From the NCBI GenBank assembly GCA_023379845.1, contig JAMCPG010000034.1:1-64000 (forward strand): 64,000 nt of DNA, given 5' to 3'. The notes beneath the pieces were generated by a model, which searched no databases, had not been told where the DNA came from, and saw only the letters and a list, made by a program, of their open reading frames with translations. Shown here one piece after another: positions 16,326 to 25,199 of this stretch; position 1 is the first letter of the stretch; every line of letters begins with the position of its first letter. Origin of the DNA: Thermoplasmatota archaeon (GTDB taxonomy: Archaea; Thermoplasmatota; Thermoplasmata; Thermoplasmatales; Thermoplasmataceae). The position numbers and the translations under genes were made by a program.

Positions 16326-18008
16326 CTATTGTGCAACGACACTGCGTCTCATGCGCTCATACAGGGAATAGAGAAAAACAGCGATAGAAACTCCAGTGAC
16401 ACCATGCCTCCGTGACCAGTCCAGTTCCTTGACCATGTAAGTGAGATGCTTGCTTTTATCTTCGTGAGGAGTGTACTCTCCCCCATTCATGTAACTCATG
16501 ATGTTATCTATAATTCTATCCTTGTCGATACGCTGAATATAGCCAACCTTGTTCCCCACCTGTACCATCCTGATGCCTGATTCGTAGGTTGCCTCAACCA
16601 TCTCCCGTTTTGACATCCATTTTGTTTCATAGTTAAGGAAATCTTCCCATGAATTTCCCCTGTCCAAAAGATTGTAGTAATCCATTATTTTACTGGCAGT
16701 TATCTTGAAGCCGTACCGGTCCGGCATCTCATAGAACAGGGAACCTGGATCAAGGAATGGGGTGAGGGGGCTTATGAAGCCGAATATGGGCATTTCACTG
16801 GATCCATGTGTGGATATAAGGTTTTCAAGGTAGTCGGCGTCGCTTAGCACGTCGCTTTTGCTCTGCATGGGAAGACCGATGGAAAAATATACGTCAAATT
16901 TTTTTGAACCGTATTTTCTTGCCAGGTCTATCGATTTTTCAAGTGCTTCGTTGGAATAGTATCTGCCAGTTTCAGACCTGATCTTCTGGTTAGACGAGTC
17001 AGGAGAAATTTCACACATGAACTGTGGGACAAATTTTGTCATGGTGCGGTAATAATCCTCCCCTGGGGGAACAAAATATTCTGTCAAAAGTGGCAGATCA
17101 ATACCTCTGCTGCGGATTTCTTCAAACAGTTTAACATAGAATTTCTCTCCCATCAGGTTAATATCGCCTGCGATGAAAACCGGCGAGTTTATCGTGTCCT
17201 GCACGACTTCTATCTCTTCTGCCACCCTCTCTGGGTCCCTCCTTAACGGTGAATTGAAGTTATAATGATTCTTATAGGCAAAGTTCGAACCACCGCAAAA
17301 ACCGCAGTTAAGCTGGCATCCATGCTGTACTAGAGTCATCCCGGTTGGGTTCGTAATCCATGAGTAGAAGGGAAGGTGCCCTTTTATGTCATGATATTTA
17401 ACGGAATTCTTGACAAGAATCTGGTAGTTGATAAATTCAGTGGCCGTTGGATCCGGATCCTTGAGCGGTGGATTCCTTACAATCTTGCCTTCTCGTCGAT
17501 ATACAAGATTTGGAACACTTTCAATATTGCTTCCCTTCTGGACAGCATCGATCAGCGAGTTCATCTGTTTTTCAACAAGGTCACCGGTCATAACGTAGTC
17601 AACTGCCTCATTTGACGCCAGTATATCTTCCGCAAAGTAGCTGGAGGAGAAACCACCGAAAACCACCTTCCTGTCAGGATGTATCCTCTTAATGATCCTT
17701 GCAACATTAAACGCACCATGAACATGTGGTAGCCAGTGAAGGTCGATGCCGTAGATATCTGCGTCAACACCCTTAAGGTATTTTTCAACATCAAATGCAT
17801 CATCTGACAACATAAGCACTGCTAGATTGCAGATCCTTCCAGAAAAACCCTCTTCGAGAGCATGATTCAGCATGCTGACGAAGCCAACCGGATACATTTC
17901 AAATAGAGGCGTTGATGGAACGACGTCTCCAATCGGACCTTCTTTTAGGTGCCTGCGCCTGAAGTCGTAGATGCTTGGAGCATGTATGAAAGCTATATCG
18001 GACTTCAT
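16326..18008 (-). CDS. B12-binding domain radical SAM protein (Ta0216-like family)
   Basis: A 560-residue protein with an N-terminal cobalamin-binding-like Rossmann region (about 40-160, with PVGFVSMLNHA and VVFGGFSSSYFAE) followed by a radical SAM domain with the cluster motif Cys231-x3-Cys235-x2-Cys238 (CQLNCGFCGG). The length and order match a B12/radical SAM family known from Thermoplasma (Ta0216 type). Related proteins methylate unreactive carbons or build lipids and cofactors; the substrate here is unknown. The gene is monocistronic. The adenosyltransferase at 52.8 kb shows that the organism handles cobalamin. Confidence 0.88.
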   Translation of the reverse strand: MKSDIAFIHAPSIYDFRRRHLKEGPIGDVVPSTPLFEMYPVGFVSMLNHALEEGFSGRICNLAVLMLSDDAFDVEKYLKGVDADIYGIDLHWLPHVHGAFNVARIIKRIHPDRKVVFGGFSSSYFAEDILASNEAVDYVMTGDLVEKQMNSLIDAVQKGSNIESVPNLVYRREGKIVRNPPLKDPDPTATEFINYQILVKNSVKYHDIKGHLPFYSWITNPTGMTLVQHGCQLNCGFCGGSNFAYKNHYNFNSPLRRDPERVAEEIEVVQDTINSPVFIAGDINLMGEKFYVKLFEEIRSRGIDLPLLTEYFVPPGEDYYRTMTKFVPQFMCEISPDSSNQKIRSETGRYYSNEALEKSIDLARKYGSKKFDVYFSIGLPMQSKSDVLSDADYLENLISTHGSSEMPIFGFISPLTPFLDPGSLFYEMPDRYGFKITASKIMDYYNLLDRGNSWEDFLNYETKWMSKREMVEATYESGIRMVQVGNKVGYIQRIDKDRIIDNIMSYMNGGEYTPHEDKSKHLTYMVKELDWSRRHGVTGVSIAVFLYSLYERMRRSVVAQ

Positions 18009-18122
18009 CTGAATAGATATCTTTCTCTGTTTATTAACTAATACCTTACCTGTTTATCTTCCTGTCAAAAGGAGGTTTTGGTTGATCTCCTGAAATACAG
18101 CTGTTTCAAGGTAATTGGAAAT

Positions 18123-19199
18123 TCATATTACCCTCTTAGTCTGTATTATGATGTTCAACTTGCCCTCTGCGTCTTTCTCCAATATTTCATTGCACTTGTC
18201 GCATTTCAGTGATCCATCGGGCTCGAGATGGAATTTTGATTCACCGCAATTAGGGCATGTGCTCCTGACCCAGAGCTTTGAATAATCTGTTCCATCAATG
18301 TATCTCTTGGCAATCTCCTCGCGGTTTTCCTGCGTTCTGGGTTTCAGAGTGGAAGACATCATTATCGAAGTGATCCATGCAAAGCCAACAAATGCCCAGA
18401 TGAGGAGAAAAACTGTCAGAAGGACGGAAAGCAGGAGATTGTCAAGCACAATGAATGACATCACGCTGAACATAGTAGAGATGAAATATGCAAGTAGGGA
18501 TCGAGTGAAACCGGATCTGAGACATATGTAATTAAGGACCATGACAGTAAGCAACATCGAGATGGAGTCGGGACCAACAAAAGGAACTATGTAACCGAGA
18601 ACCAGGTCTATTGCCGATGCCGTCAGCACAATCTCAAGGCTTCTCCATTTTCTCATCTGGGGATTATTCTGAATGATACCTCTTGCCTCTAAATTCCTGA
18701 ATATATAAGCTACTGGATAAACGGCAACCAATTGCATGACCAGAGAGAAAAGAACTGCTGAGAAACCATATACCACGATTGCTGAGCTGTCGGGCATACC
18801 GAGGTTTGATGGGGATACGCCAGCAATTGCCTCTATCTCGGATAGGAAGAGATCAAGCAGTGCAAACGCAGCAAGGTATGTGGCATAAGATCTGCTCGCG
18901 TTCCTGCCTTCGGTGTCGCCTCTTAAAAGCGACTTTTTGCCATAAATTGTCGAGTATGCCATATATAGAATTGCGGCAAGGATAATTATCCATGACAGAT
19001 AGACAGTAAACTGTGTCACTACTGAATATAGATATGCTGGCGTGTAACTGTGAATATAGTTATAAGCAGGACCAAGATTATAAGCCCCGAACGCGGCGAC
19101 TGCGACCGCAGATATGGCGGCAATAATGAAAAGAAAAGCTGATGCCCTTGCAGACAGTGGAACTCTTCCCGGTTTTACATGTTCAACTTCTGGGTCCAG
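18123..19199 (-). CDS. Polytopic membrane protein with C-terminal zinc ribbon, apparent CTG start
   Basis: A protein of 358 residues if begun at CTG 19199. The N-terminus (DPEVEHVKPGRVPLSARASAF followed by a membrane helix) is in frame and coherent, yet no ATG, GTG or TTG occurs until GTG at 19019, which would delete the first helix. An SD AAGGTGA at 19206-19212 sits six bases before the CTG. Seven or eight membrane helices follow, then a cytoplasmic zinc ribbon with CPNCG and CDKC separated by 14 residues. Function unknown. It is downstream of and coupled to the AlaX-like gene, whose stop overlaps the SD. Confidence 0.65.
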   Translation of the reverse strand: MDPEVEHVKPGRVPLSARASAFLFIIAAISAVAVAAFGAYNLGPAYNYIHSYTPAYLYSVVTQFTVYLSWIIILAAILYMAYSTIYGKKSLLRGDTEGRNASRSYATYLAAFALLDLFLSEIEAIAGVSPSNLGMPDSSAIVVYGFSAVLFSLVMQLVAVYPVAYIFRNLEARGIIQNNPQMRKWRSLEIVLTASAIDLVLGYIVPFVGPDSISMLLTVMVLNYICLRSGFTRSLLAYFISTMFSVMSFIVLDNLLLSVLLTVFLLIWAFVGFAWITSIMMSSTLKPRTQENREEIAKRYIDGTDYSKLWVRSTCPNCGESKFHLEPDGSLKCDKCNEILEKDAEGKLNIIIQTKRVI

Positions 19200-19211
19200 T
19201 CAATTTCACCT

Positions 19212-19934
19212 TCAGGATAGTGTTATGCTCAGTCTGTTATTGATCTTTCCCTTCACGAGCGTTGTCTTTATGTTTATAACGCCAACTTCTGATGTATTCC
19301 TTACCTGCGTACCCATATCTGGGAATTCCGGATAGTCCTGTATCTTTACAAGTTTAATCTTTTCGAAGTCCGGAACCTTTCCCTTGGTGACTGCCATTAA
19401 CTCGCTGGATGCCTGGAATTCAGCTTTCGTGACAAATCTAGTTTTCAACTCGACAGAGGCTTTAACAATGGCCCTAGCTTTCTCCAGTATGGCATTTACT
19501 GTATCTTCAGTTATGTTGTCAAGGTAGATATCAATCCATGCGGAATCATCATATGTCTGGTTTATTCTGCAGTTGGCTGAATAATCTTTAACAGCTATGC
19601 CCTGTAATATGTAAAGTGCGGTTCTGAAGCGCATGTGCAGGTAACGGATATTCCAGTCGATAACCTGATTTACCTCCTTTCCGATGATATCTGTAGGATA
19701 AGTATCGAGAGACATGAGATGGATACCCTCCCCGTCATACCAGGCGTCCACGATGACATACTTCTTGTCATCGATAATAACATCCCCTCTGTCGTTTGGC
19801 TGTCCGTCCCCGGTAGGAACGAAGACACTTTTGTCCACCACAAGATCCGTAAATTCAACCTTTACTGCTTTTCCCTTACCCTCTTTTGCATACGGATCTT
19901 CGATATAGGATCTTTCTGTTAACATTGCATCCAT
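19212..19934 (-). CDS. AlaX-like protein lacking zinc ligands
   Basis: A 240-residue relative of alanyl-tRNA editing domains, clearly homologous to the AlaX at 52.0 kb (shared VPTG-GQP, IDWN-RY-HMR, NTSEVG). The catalytic zinc motif HxxxH of AlaX is replaced by RTALY, and the C-terminal GGTH by MGTQ. It therefore should not bind zinc or deacylate Ser-tRNA(Ala) in the usual way. It might bind tRNA without hydrolysis, or have a new role. The ATG at 19925 is an alternative start. It heads a unit with the zinc-ribbon membrane protein gene, whose ribosome binding site overlaps its stop. Confidence 0.8.
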   Translation of the reverse strand: MDAMLTERSYIEDPYAKEGKGKAVKVEFTDLVVDKSVFVPTGDGQPNDRGDVIIDDKKYVIVDAWYDGEGIHLMSLDTYPTDIIGKEVNQVIDWNIRYLHMRFRTALYILQGIAVKDYSANCRINQTYDDSAWIDIYLDNITEDTVNAILEKARAIVKASVELKTRFVTKAEFQASSELMAVTKGKVPDFEKIKLVKIQDYPEFPDMGTQVRNTSEVGVINIKTTLVKGKINNRLSITLS

Positions 19935-20010
19935 ATGTCCTGTTTTTTTAAAACGATTTCCATAAACGATACTGCATTAAAGCTTTAACTTGGTAATGAT
20001 ACCGCCCTCG

Positions 20011-21288
20011 ATGGATTTAGAGTTCCTCTACTCCCTCAAGAGGGAGGGTGTAAAGCTTGATCTGGATATAATGCGTGAGTTTGCGCCGAGGCTCGGTAAC
20101 CCGCAGGATAAATTCAGGTCTTTTCATATAGCTGGAACAAATGCGAAGGGTTCTGTATCTTCATTTATCTATAACGTACTGAGGCAGAGATTCAGCACCG
20201 GCCTGTACACTTCGCCTCATCTCGTGAAATTCAATGAACGTATTGTCGTTGATAAGGACTTCATAAGCAACAAGTACATGGAATCATTCATGACGAAATA
20301 TTTGCCTGTTATAGTTGATCTTATGAAGACAAAGAGAAACCCAACATTTTTCGAAATAACTACGCTGATGGCCTTTGATTATTTTTCAAGTAGAAAGGTC
20401 GATTATGGTTCGATAGAGGTTGGACTTGGTGGAAGACTTGATTCCACTAACATAATAGATCCTGAAGTTTCAGTTATCTGCAACATTGGGTATGATCACT
20501 TTGACCGCCTCGGCTGCACGCTCGAATCAATAGCTTATGAAAAAGGTGGCATTATAAAGAAAGGCAGGCCCGTTGTCCTTGCTGATGGAAAGGATGAAGT
20601 GATCAGGACGATCAGGAGAATATCAGACCTAAAGAACTCAAAGCTCATTGAAGTTTCAAAGAATAGTATAGCTGAAAACGTAAAACAGGGCATAGATGGA
20701 ATCTCGTTCGAAATGAAGGGCATGATTGATTCATATCATATTGAGTCAAGGATGCTTGGTCTCCACCAGGTAAAGAATATCCAGACAGCAGTTCTTGCAG
20801 CAGAGGTTTCTGGAGTTGACAAGATAGGAAGAAAAGAGATAGAGAAGGGCATAAGAGAGGCTTTGTGGCCTGCCAGAATGGAGATTGTAAGCCGTGAACC
20901 GTTCGTTCTTATCGATTGTGCGCACAATCCACCGGCCGCTCGCGCTCTCGTGACATCATATCAGAAGATATTCAAGGAAAAGACCGCCGTGCTCCTTGGA
21001 ATGCTGAATGACAAGGACTGGTATACCTTTGCACACACAATAAGCGAAATAGCTGAGGAGGTTGTATTCACGCGCCCGGACGAACCAGAGAGGTCGCTTG
21101 AACCCGAAGAATTCAGCAAATACTGCGGCTCTTTCTTCAAGAAGAGCAGAATTATCGCTGATATAGGAGAAGCATACGAGTACATGATCCAGAATTATGA
21201 CAGGATACTTGTCACTGGATCAATTTATCTTGTTGGGAAGATAAAAGAGATCACCGGATCCAGTTTATATCCTTATATCCTTGGGTAA
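20011..21288 (+). CDS. folC: Folylpolyglutamate/dihydrofolate synthase (Mur ligase family)
   Basis: About 425 residues. The N-terminus FLYSLKREGVKLDLD and the ATP loop GTNAKGSVSSFIYNVL are typical of FolC, with GLGGRLDSTN, the GYDHFDRLG segment and the C-terminal IDCAHNPPAARAL also present. It adds glutamate to folate-type cofactors or dihydropteroate using ATP. Starts are possible at TTG 19990, ATG 19996 and ATG 20011. The last keeps the usual N-terminal spacing and has AT-rich GCTTTAACT 21-29 bp upstream. The Orc1/Cdc6 gene follows 69 bases later. Confidence 0.88.
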   Translation: MDLEFLYSLKREGVKLDLDIMREFAPRLGNPQDKFRSFHIAGTNAKGSVSSFIYNVLRQRFSTGLYTSPHLVKFNERIVVDKDFISNKYMESFMTKYLPVIVDLMKTKRNPTFFEITTLMAFDYFSSRKVDYGSIEVGLGGRLDSTNIIDPEVSVICNIGYDHFDRLGCTLESIAYEKGGIIKKGRPVVLADGKDEVIRTIRRISDLKNSKLIEVSKNSIAENVKQGIDGISFEMKGMIDSYHIESRMLGLHQVKNIQTAVLAAEVSGVDKIGRKEIEKGIREALWPARMEIVSREPFVLIDCAHNPPAARALVTSYQKIFKEKTAVLLGMLNDKDWYTFAHTISEIAEEVVFTRPDEPERSLEPEEFSKYCGSFFKKSRIIADIGEAYEYMIQNYDRILVTGSIYLVGKIKEITGSSLYPYILG

Positions 21289-21357
21289 TTATTCATTTGC
21301 CATTTCATAAAAATACTTATTAGTACTTCAACACTCTAACCAGTTTTACCGGTTTCA

Positions 21358-22659
21358 ATGACAAATCCTTTTTTTAAATACAGATCGAACGAGGTCGATA
21401 ATGATCTTCGCCTCACAGTACTTTCAAGCTCTTTCATACCTGACTCCTTTCCACATAGATCCGATCAGATAGACCAGATGGTCAAGATCCTGAGCAGCGT
21501 TATGCGGAACAGCCCTCCGTCAAACCTTCTTCTGTATGGGAAGAGCGGTACCGGAAAAACATCGGTAGCAAAGAAGGTTTCAAACCTACTGAAAGAGGCT
21601 TTTCCAGAGAAGGTCAAGGTAATTTACATCAACTGCCAGCTTAACGATTCCACCTATTCAGTTCTGGTCAACGCAGCTAATTCAATCATAGCAAACGAGA
21701 ATGAAAAAATTCCGTTATCAGGGTGGACGGTTGAGCGTATCTATAACGAGCTCCTGAGACAAATTGAAAAGTTTTCCGGTTTTATTGTTCTGGTACTGGA
21801 CGAAATTGATAAACTGGCCAGGAAAAATGATGGTGATTCCCTTTACGTAATACTGAAGCTTGCAGACGATGCAAAATCGTCCAGGGTCTCCTTTATAGGG
21901 ATTACAAATTATACATCGTTCCTTGAGACGCTTGAAGCACGTGTTCGAAGCAGGTTGAACCAGGAAAGTATTGTTTTTCCATCTTATAATGCTTCACAAC
22001 TACGAGATATATTGCAGGAGAGGGTTAATCTGACTGGCATGGCAGGCATGGTAGAAGAATCGGCTGTGAGCCTGTGTGCGGCTATAGGAGCAAGAGAACA
22101 CGGAGATGCAAGAAAGGCAATAGATCTTATGCGCATTTCCATCGAGATCGGAATACGCGATTTCATGGAGAAGATAGGAGAAGAGAACGTTTACAAAGCA
22201 AGAGACAAATATGAGATGAATATTTTGAGGGAGAGCATAAACGGCCTTCCGCTTCACTCGAAGATACTCCTTCTTAGTGCGGTTGTAACTCAGGACCAGG
22301 ACAAGGATAACATGATCACTGGTGAGATTTACGAGAACTACAAGAAAATTTGCGACGAGCTCAGTGTTCAGTCGCTTACTTCAAGGAGAATAGGGGACCT
22401 GCTTTCAGAACTCGACGACCTTGGTCTTATCATAACAGTCACAAGAAGCCTTGGAAGATATGGTCGCACCCGAGTAATAACTGTTCCAGATCATGATGAA
22501 CTGATGAAGAAATATCTCCTTGAGGATGAGGTCCTGAACACGTTTAAGGGAATCAAGATTGGAAAGCAGCACAGGCTGAAAATGGATGCCGACGAATCGC
22601 AGTCTCGGACTGTAAAAGAGGATGAAATGAACGATATTCTATCCTCTAGAAAAGAATAA
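21358..22659 (+). CDS. cdc6: Orc1/Cdc6 replication initiator
   Basis: A 433-residue AAA+ protein with winged-helix C-terminus. Walker A is LLYGKSGTGKTSVAKK, Walker B is VLDEIDKL, sensor 1 is GITNYTSF, and the C-terminal third (HSKILLLSAVV, TSRRIGDLLSELDDLGLI) is the winged-helix DNA-binding domain. It binds origin recognition boxes and loads MCM. Length is normal. The region before it (21289-21357) is short and has no clear origin repeat; the nearest long gene-free stretch is 24716-25134. Other Orc1/Cdc6 copies may exist elsewhere. Confidence 0.94.
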   Translation: MTNPFFKYRSNEVDNDLRLTVLSSSFIPDSFPHRSDQIDQMVKILSSVMRNSPPSNLLLYGKSGTGKTSVAKKVSNLLKEAFPEKVKVIYINCQLNDSTYSVLVNAANSIIANENEKIPLSGWTVERIYNELLRQIEKFSGFIVLVLDEIDKLARKNDGDSLYVILKLADDAKSSRVSFIGITNYTSFLETLEARVRSRLNQESIVFPSYNASQLRDILQERVNLTGMAGMVEESAVSLCAAIGAREHGDARKAIDLMRISIEIGIRDFMEKIGEENVYKARDKYEMNILRESINGLPLHSKILLLSAVVTQDQDKDNMITGEIYENYKKICDELSVQSLTSRRIGDLLSELDDLGLIITVTRSLGRYGRTRVITVPDHDELMKKYLLEDEVLNTFKGIKIGKQHRLKMDADESQSRTVKEDEMNDILSSRKE

Positions 22660-22683
22660 CTGCTAACATTCGATAAGCGGCAA

Positions 22684-23319
22684 TCAAGTTTTTCGACAAA
22701 TTGCGCAGAGGTCATCAACTACATGTGTGAGGATCATCTTGTTATTTTGGGCGAATTGCCCCGGAGCTTCTGTCCAGTCGTAGTTGTCTATAAGTATCAA
22801 GGAACGATCTGAAAGGTACGGCAACACAGTATTAAGCTCAAACAGTACATGTTCCTTGGTATGCTCGGAGTCATGTAAGAAAAGATCAACCCGGCCAATC
22901 TCTGCGAGACCCTTTCCAAGGGTAAGCTTGCTGTCGCCGAATGTCAGGTTCCAATTCCTGCGCATATCCTGAGGTACAACGAATCCCACGGGCTCTCCTT
23001 TTTCCTCTTCGCCGTACTTCTTTCCCAGATCGAAGCTGTAAAGCCTTCCACCGAATTTCTCCAGGGCTGAAATGAATGCTAAGCTTGTTGTTCCGGGACC
23101 GACACCGGTTTCAACGACAACCTGCGGTCTGAATGATCTTGTGATAGAATATATAAAAACAAGCTCATCCTCTGAAACCTGCCAGAACTGTCTCGCGCCG
23201 ATTTTAGAGGATACGTATTTTCGGATTTCCTGGGATTCATTTTTTGCTGCTTCATACTCGACAGCGTCTATTCCAAGTGCCTTGATGACGGGTTTATAGT
23301 TTGTTTCCATTTTTATCAA
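22684..23319 (-). CDS. Class I SAM-dependent methyltransferase
   Basis: A 211-residue protein with the Rossmann methyltransferase pattern: VVVETGVGPGTTSLAFI (motif I), RLYSFDLGK (motif II), and VDLFLHDSEHTKEHVLFELN (motif IV), then ILIDNYDW. This resembles the O-methyltransferase/cephalosporin-hydroxylase-type group. The substrate is unknown. The start overlaps the end of the MBL hydrolase gene by 26 bases, so the two form a unit. Its stop is 24 bases from the convergent Orc1/Cdc6 stop. Confidence 0.82.
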   Translation of the reverse strand: MIKMETNYKPVIKALGIDAVEYEAAKNESQEIRKYVSSKIGARQFWQVSEDELVFIYSITRSFRPQVVVETGVGPGTTSLAFISALEKFGGRLYSFDLGKKYGEEEKGEPVGFVVPQDMRRNWNLTFGDSKLTLGKGLAEIGRVDLFLHDSEHTKEHVLFELNTVLPYLSDRSLILIDNYDWTEAPGQFAQNNKMILTHVVDDLCAICRKT

Positions 23320-24007
23320 ACTTCATTGGCTTCTCTATTTCAGCAATAAGTGCATGCTGTCCCTTAAGGTCCTTGAAGCCTTCAACAAATTTGCCCGGAT
23401 CTTGTCTGATTGCATCGAAGGTGTTGTAATGCATTGGAACAACATACTTCGAACCAAGCATCTTTGATGCGTAAAGTGCTTCAGGGATGCCCATTGTATA
23501 ATATCCACCTATCGGCAGTAATGCAATATCAGGCTTGTACAGATCCCGTATAACCTCCATGTCCTTGAAAACACCTGTGTCTCCGGCGTGGTATACCTTA
23601 AGACCATCTGTAACTATTATCCCCATGGGGCTTCCCCCATACTTACCGTTATACCCAGATGAGTGGAAAGCCGGTACAGAGGTGAACTTAATCCCGTCAA
23701 TAGTGGTTGATCCTGAATAGTTGATTCCGACTGCATTCAGGTCCTTGTTTTCCTCCTGAAGAATTCCTGCAAGCTCTACCATGGTGATAAGAGGTGCTGA
23801 GTTTTTCAGCGCAATTTTGACTGCGTCGGCAACGTGGTCAAAATGCCCATGAGTAACCGCAACCATGTCAACCTTCACCGAATCAGGTTTAATCTTAGCA
23901 ACAGGGTTTCCTTCCAGGAATGGGTCTATTATTACCTTTTTTGTCATTCCCAAGGTGAAGCATGCGTGTCCATGCCAGTTTACCTCAAATTGTTCTTCCA
24001 TGTTCAT
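23294..24007 (-). CDS. Metallo-beta-lactamase-fold hydrolase, UPF0173 family
   Basis: A 237-residue protein with the MBL fold. VTHGHFDHVADAV is the HxHxDH motif, VYHAGDTGVFKDM the fourth metal motif, and VPMHYNTF supplies the last histidine. The N-terminal WHGHACFTL and the overall length match UPF0173 (YtkL-like) metal-dependent hydrolases, whose substrate is not established. A second ATG at 24001 is possible. It is the first gene of a unit with the methyltransferase gene. Confidence 0.9.
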   Translation of the reverse strand: MNMEEQFEVNWHGHACFTLGMTKKVIIDPFLEGNPVAKIKPDSVKVDMVAVTHGHFDHVADAVKIALKNSAPLITMVELAGILQEENKDLNAVGINYSGSTTIDGIKFTSVPAFHSSGYNGKYGGSPMGIIVTDGLKVYHAGDTGVFKDMEVIRDLYKPDIALLPIGGYYTMGIPEALYASKMLGSKYVVPMHYNTFDAIRQDPGKFVEGFKDLKGQHALIAEIEKPMKFDKNGNKL

Positions 24008-24127
24008 GAATTACTTCAATTATATTTAGGTATCCTAGATTGCTTTGTTACACATCAAGTTACTTAAAATGAAAATTTTCTGGCTTCCCATGTATTCGAG
24101 TCAAGCTTTATACTGTGAAGAATATCA

Positions 24128-24715
24128 ATGGCATTGAATCTCCTATTGGACGGGTTGGTAGGAACTCTTCTTGGAATATCACTAGCGGCACCTCCAGGAC
24201 CGGTAACTGCGATGATAGTCCGGAAAGCTGCAACGTCGGTGTGGAAGGCTTTCAGTATAGGCCTTGGAGCTATGACTGCTGATCTTACGTTGATGCTCAT
24301 TGTCTTTTTCCTGAGGAGCGAAGTAGATCTTACTAATTATAATAGATATATCTACATCATAGGCGCGTTTTTCCTGTTTTTTGTCGCCTATGAAATCTTT
24401 GAGAATAAGACATCAGAATCAGAAGAAGCTTCCGGTTCGTATTTAAGAGGGTTATCTGTTGGCCTTGTAAATCCACTTCAGATTGGATGGTGGCTTTCTG
24501 TTGGACTGAGCTTCCTAGCTGCCTTCGGATATTCTGTATTTTATTTTCTTTTCATCGGCATTGCTATCTGGGTTCTGGCTTTATCATTGCTTATCAAGAT
24601 TGGAGTAAGAGCATATGGAGAGTGGGCTAAAAAAGCAACGAGGCTTGTAAGTGTTGCTCTTCTGTTGGCGTTTGGAATCTATTTTGCGGTGGTGGCCTAT
24701 ACCAAAATAGTCTGA
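24128..24715 (+). CDS. LysE/RhtB-family amino acid exporter
   Basis: A 195-residue membrane protein with six predicted helices. The N-terminal LGISLAAPPGPVTAMIVRKAA is the LysE-family signature (APPGP), and GLVNPLQIGWWLSVG is the second conserved segment. Such exporters move amino acids or other small solutes out of the cell. A TATA-like CTTTATACT lies about 24 bp before the ATG, so the gene is leaderless and monocistronic. The substrate cannot be read from the sequence. Confidence 0.85.
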   Translation: MALNLLLDGLVGTLLGISLAAPPGPVTAMIVRKAATSVWKAFSIGLGAMTADLTLMLIVFFLRSEVDLTNYNRYIYIIGAFFLFFVAYEIFENKTSESEEASGSYLRGLSVGLVNPLQIGWWLSVGLSFLAAFGYSVFYFLFIGIAIWVLALSLLIKIGVRAYGEWAKKATRLVSVALLLAFGIYFAVVAYTKIV

Positions 24716-25134
24716 TAGCAATAATGACCAGCTTTTCCTAACAAAAGCTCCATTTTTTGCCTGTCAATGAAATACGCTTATGATATTAATTGCGTTTCGA
24801 CGTAGTGTCCAGAATTATGTGTAAGATTAAGGATACCTCTCCCTGAACATCCCTGTGATCTCATCCTCCAAAAACGACTAGTTTTTCTTTGAATCCAGAG
24901 AATTCTTCATACTTGTATTACCAAAAGCATGTCATTTAGGCTCAACTTATTACCAGAATGCTGATTCTTTTCGTCTAATCTCACTTTTGTTAGCCTTACT
25001 CCTCTTTATGAATGAGATAATAGAACGTTTAGATTAGAGTAATCCGCTCCATTTGACTTAATTTATCATGTTTTCCCAACGTTTGATTACGCAATGCTCA
25101 CTCTTTCTGAATTGATAATTTAATATAAATGAAC
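24716..25134. other. Gene-free AT-rich region
   Basis: No convincing coding frame or structured RNA was found. An 8-bp inverted repeat (TCTAATCT at 24974-24981 and AGATTAGA at 25031-25038) with a 49-base spacer is present. It is one of the longest gene-free stretches here and lies 2 kb from the Orc1/Cdc6 gene, so it could hold an origin, but I see no clear set of origin recognition boxes. Confidence 0.4.
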
Positions 25135-25161
25135 GGGAGGGCATAATTTTCCGCCCCTCCC
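25135..25161 (-). terminator. Hairpin downstream of the OFOR operon
   Basis: On the minus strand GGGAGGGGC and GCCCTCCC flank a short AT-rich loop, a GC stem of about eight pairs with one bulge, followed by TTCATTTATATT. It lies 39 bases after the stop of the OFOR beta gene and nothing else is downstream, which fits transcription termination or 3' end protection. Confidence 0.55.
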
Positions 25162-25199
25162 CAATATTTGCTTATTTCGTTTAATCCCTGACCAGGACT

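Noticed and set aside
24974..25038. 8-bp inverted repeat with a 49-base spacer, considered as insertion sequence ends
   Set aside because: No transposase frame inside, no target-site duplication, and the arms are AT-rich.
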